Notes under the pieces: model-generated
Database searches by the model: none
Seen by the model: only the letters and a program-made list of their open reading frames with translations
What the model was told of the DNA's origin: nothing
NCBI GenBank assembly: GCA_964369225.1
Contig: CAYJER010000075.1
Span: 1 to 5,261 of the forward strand
Direction of reading: 5' to 3'
DNA length: 5,261 bases
DNA from: SIG603 sp964369225
GTDB lineage: Bacteria; Bacillota; Clostridia; Oscillospirales; Acutalibacteraceae
Position numbers and translations under genes: made by a program
Shown here: in pieces, positions 5,032-5,261 of the stretch
How the letters are laid out: each line of letters starts with the position of its first letter
Numbering within the stretch: the stretch's first letter is position 1

Positions 5032-5261
5032 AGACAAGAAAAATAGGTGGCGAAGTAAAACCGTAGCTTTCAGAGTATCCCCTGAAGAATGGGAACACTT
5101 TGAAACTGCTGTTAAATTATCAGGTCTATCCAAGCAAGATTATTTAATTGCAAGGCTTGAGCAGAGAGATATTATCGTTCAAGGTAATCCTAGAGTATAT
5201 AAGGCGCTTCGTGATACTCTTAATGACGTTTTAGTGGAACTAAAGCGTATAAATGATGGAG
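5015..5261 (+). CDS. Relaxosome/MobC-like mobilization protein (partial, 3' end outside window)
   Basis: The first 82 codons are present and the frame is still open at the window edge. After a lysine/arginine-rich N-terminus, residues about 15-51 (KTVAFRVSPEEWEHFETAV, then SGLSKQDYLIARL) give the beta-strand and two helices of a ribbon-helix-helix DNA-binding domain, as in MobC-like relaxosome accessory proteins of Clostridia IMEs. GNPRVYKALRDTL then leads into a probable helical region. The expected role is to bind near the origin of transfer and help a relaxase, which is presumably encoded to the right. ATG lies 17 bases inside the end of int with AAAGGA a short distance upstream, so translation is probably coupled to int. 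A plain RHH transcription regulator is the alternative. Confidence 0.8.
   Translation, partial: MSQKIKDKKNRWRSKTVAFRVSPEEWEHFETAVKLSGLSKQDYLIARLEQRDIIVQGNPRVYKALRDTLNDVLVELKRINDG

Larger units (their letters stand above)
1..5261. mobile_element. Partial integrative/mobilizable element (IME or ICE), ends not defined
   Basis: A complete tyrosine integrase, a small excisionase-like HTH protein, a divergently transcribed XRE repressor and the start of a ribbon-helix-helix mobilization protein together form the recombination/control module usual for Clostridia IMEs and ICEs. No relaxase, coupling protein or replication gene is inside the window, so IME and ICE cannot be told apart; the mobilization genes would continue to the right of 5261. 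The left end may lie in the repeat-rich gene-free stretch 1-409, or further left. No tRNA gene or convincing attL core was seen. Confidence 0.7.

Overview
The window reads as the left part of an integrative and mobilizable or conjugative element (IME/ICE) from a low-GC Gram-positive host, most likely a gut-type Clostridia (Lachnospiraceae/Ruminococcaceae-like). This rests on the AT-rich codon use, strong AAAGGAGG-type Shine-Dalgarno sites before most genes, perfect sigma-A-like promoter spacing, and the gene set excisionase-like protein / tyrosine integrase / relaxosome-type protein. The species cannot be fixed from the sequence, and neither element end is proven.

Layout. Positions 1-409 carry no convincing gene. 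They hold two diverged copies of a 95-bp direct repeat (1-95 and 312-406, about 83% identical), each containing a hairpin terminator followed by two tandem 11-bp TGATATTA-type repeats; a third 11-bp repeat pair lies at 185-206 and two compact dyads lie between the copies. Positions 410-3574 form a three-gene minus-strand operon, read right to left: an XRE-family repressor (2981-3574), a protein resembling the nucleoid-associated NdpA/YejK family (1925-2962), and an unrecognised 499-residue protein with C-terminal membrane segments (410-1909). The genes are 15-18 bases apart, each with its own good ribosome binding site. Positions 3575-3749 are a very AT-rich divergent control region with back-to-back promoters and three dyad sequences. 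Positions 3750-5261 form a plus-strand operon of overlapping genes: a 67-residue excisionase-like HTH protein, a complete 363-residue tyrosine integrase, and the start of a relaxosome/MobC-like ribbon-helix-helix protein cut by the window edge.

How it may work together. The XRE protein probably holds the divergent xis-int-mob promoter off while the element is integrated and controls its own operon. The two genes behind it would then be expressed in the quiescent, integrated state. A repressor followed by a putative DNA-associated protein and a membrane protein has the same order as lambda cI-rexA-rexB. By that analogy, not by sequence homology, the NdpA-like/membrane pair is a candidate host-protective (abortive-infection type) or element-maintenance module. 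This is the most interesting content of the window.
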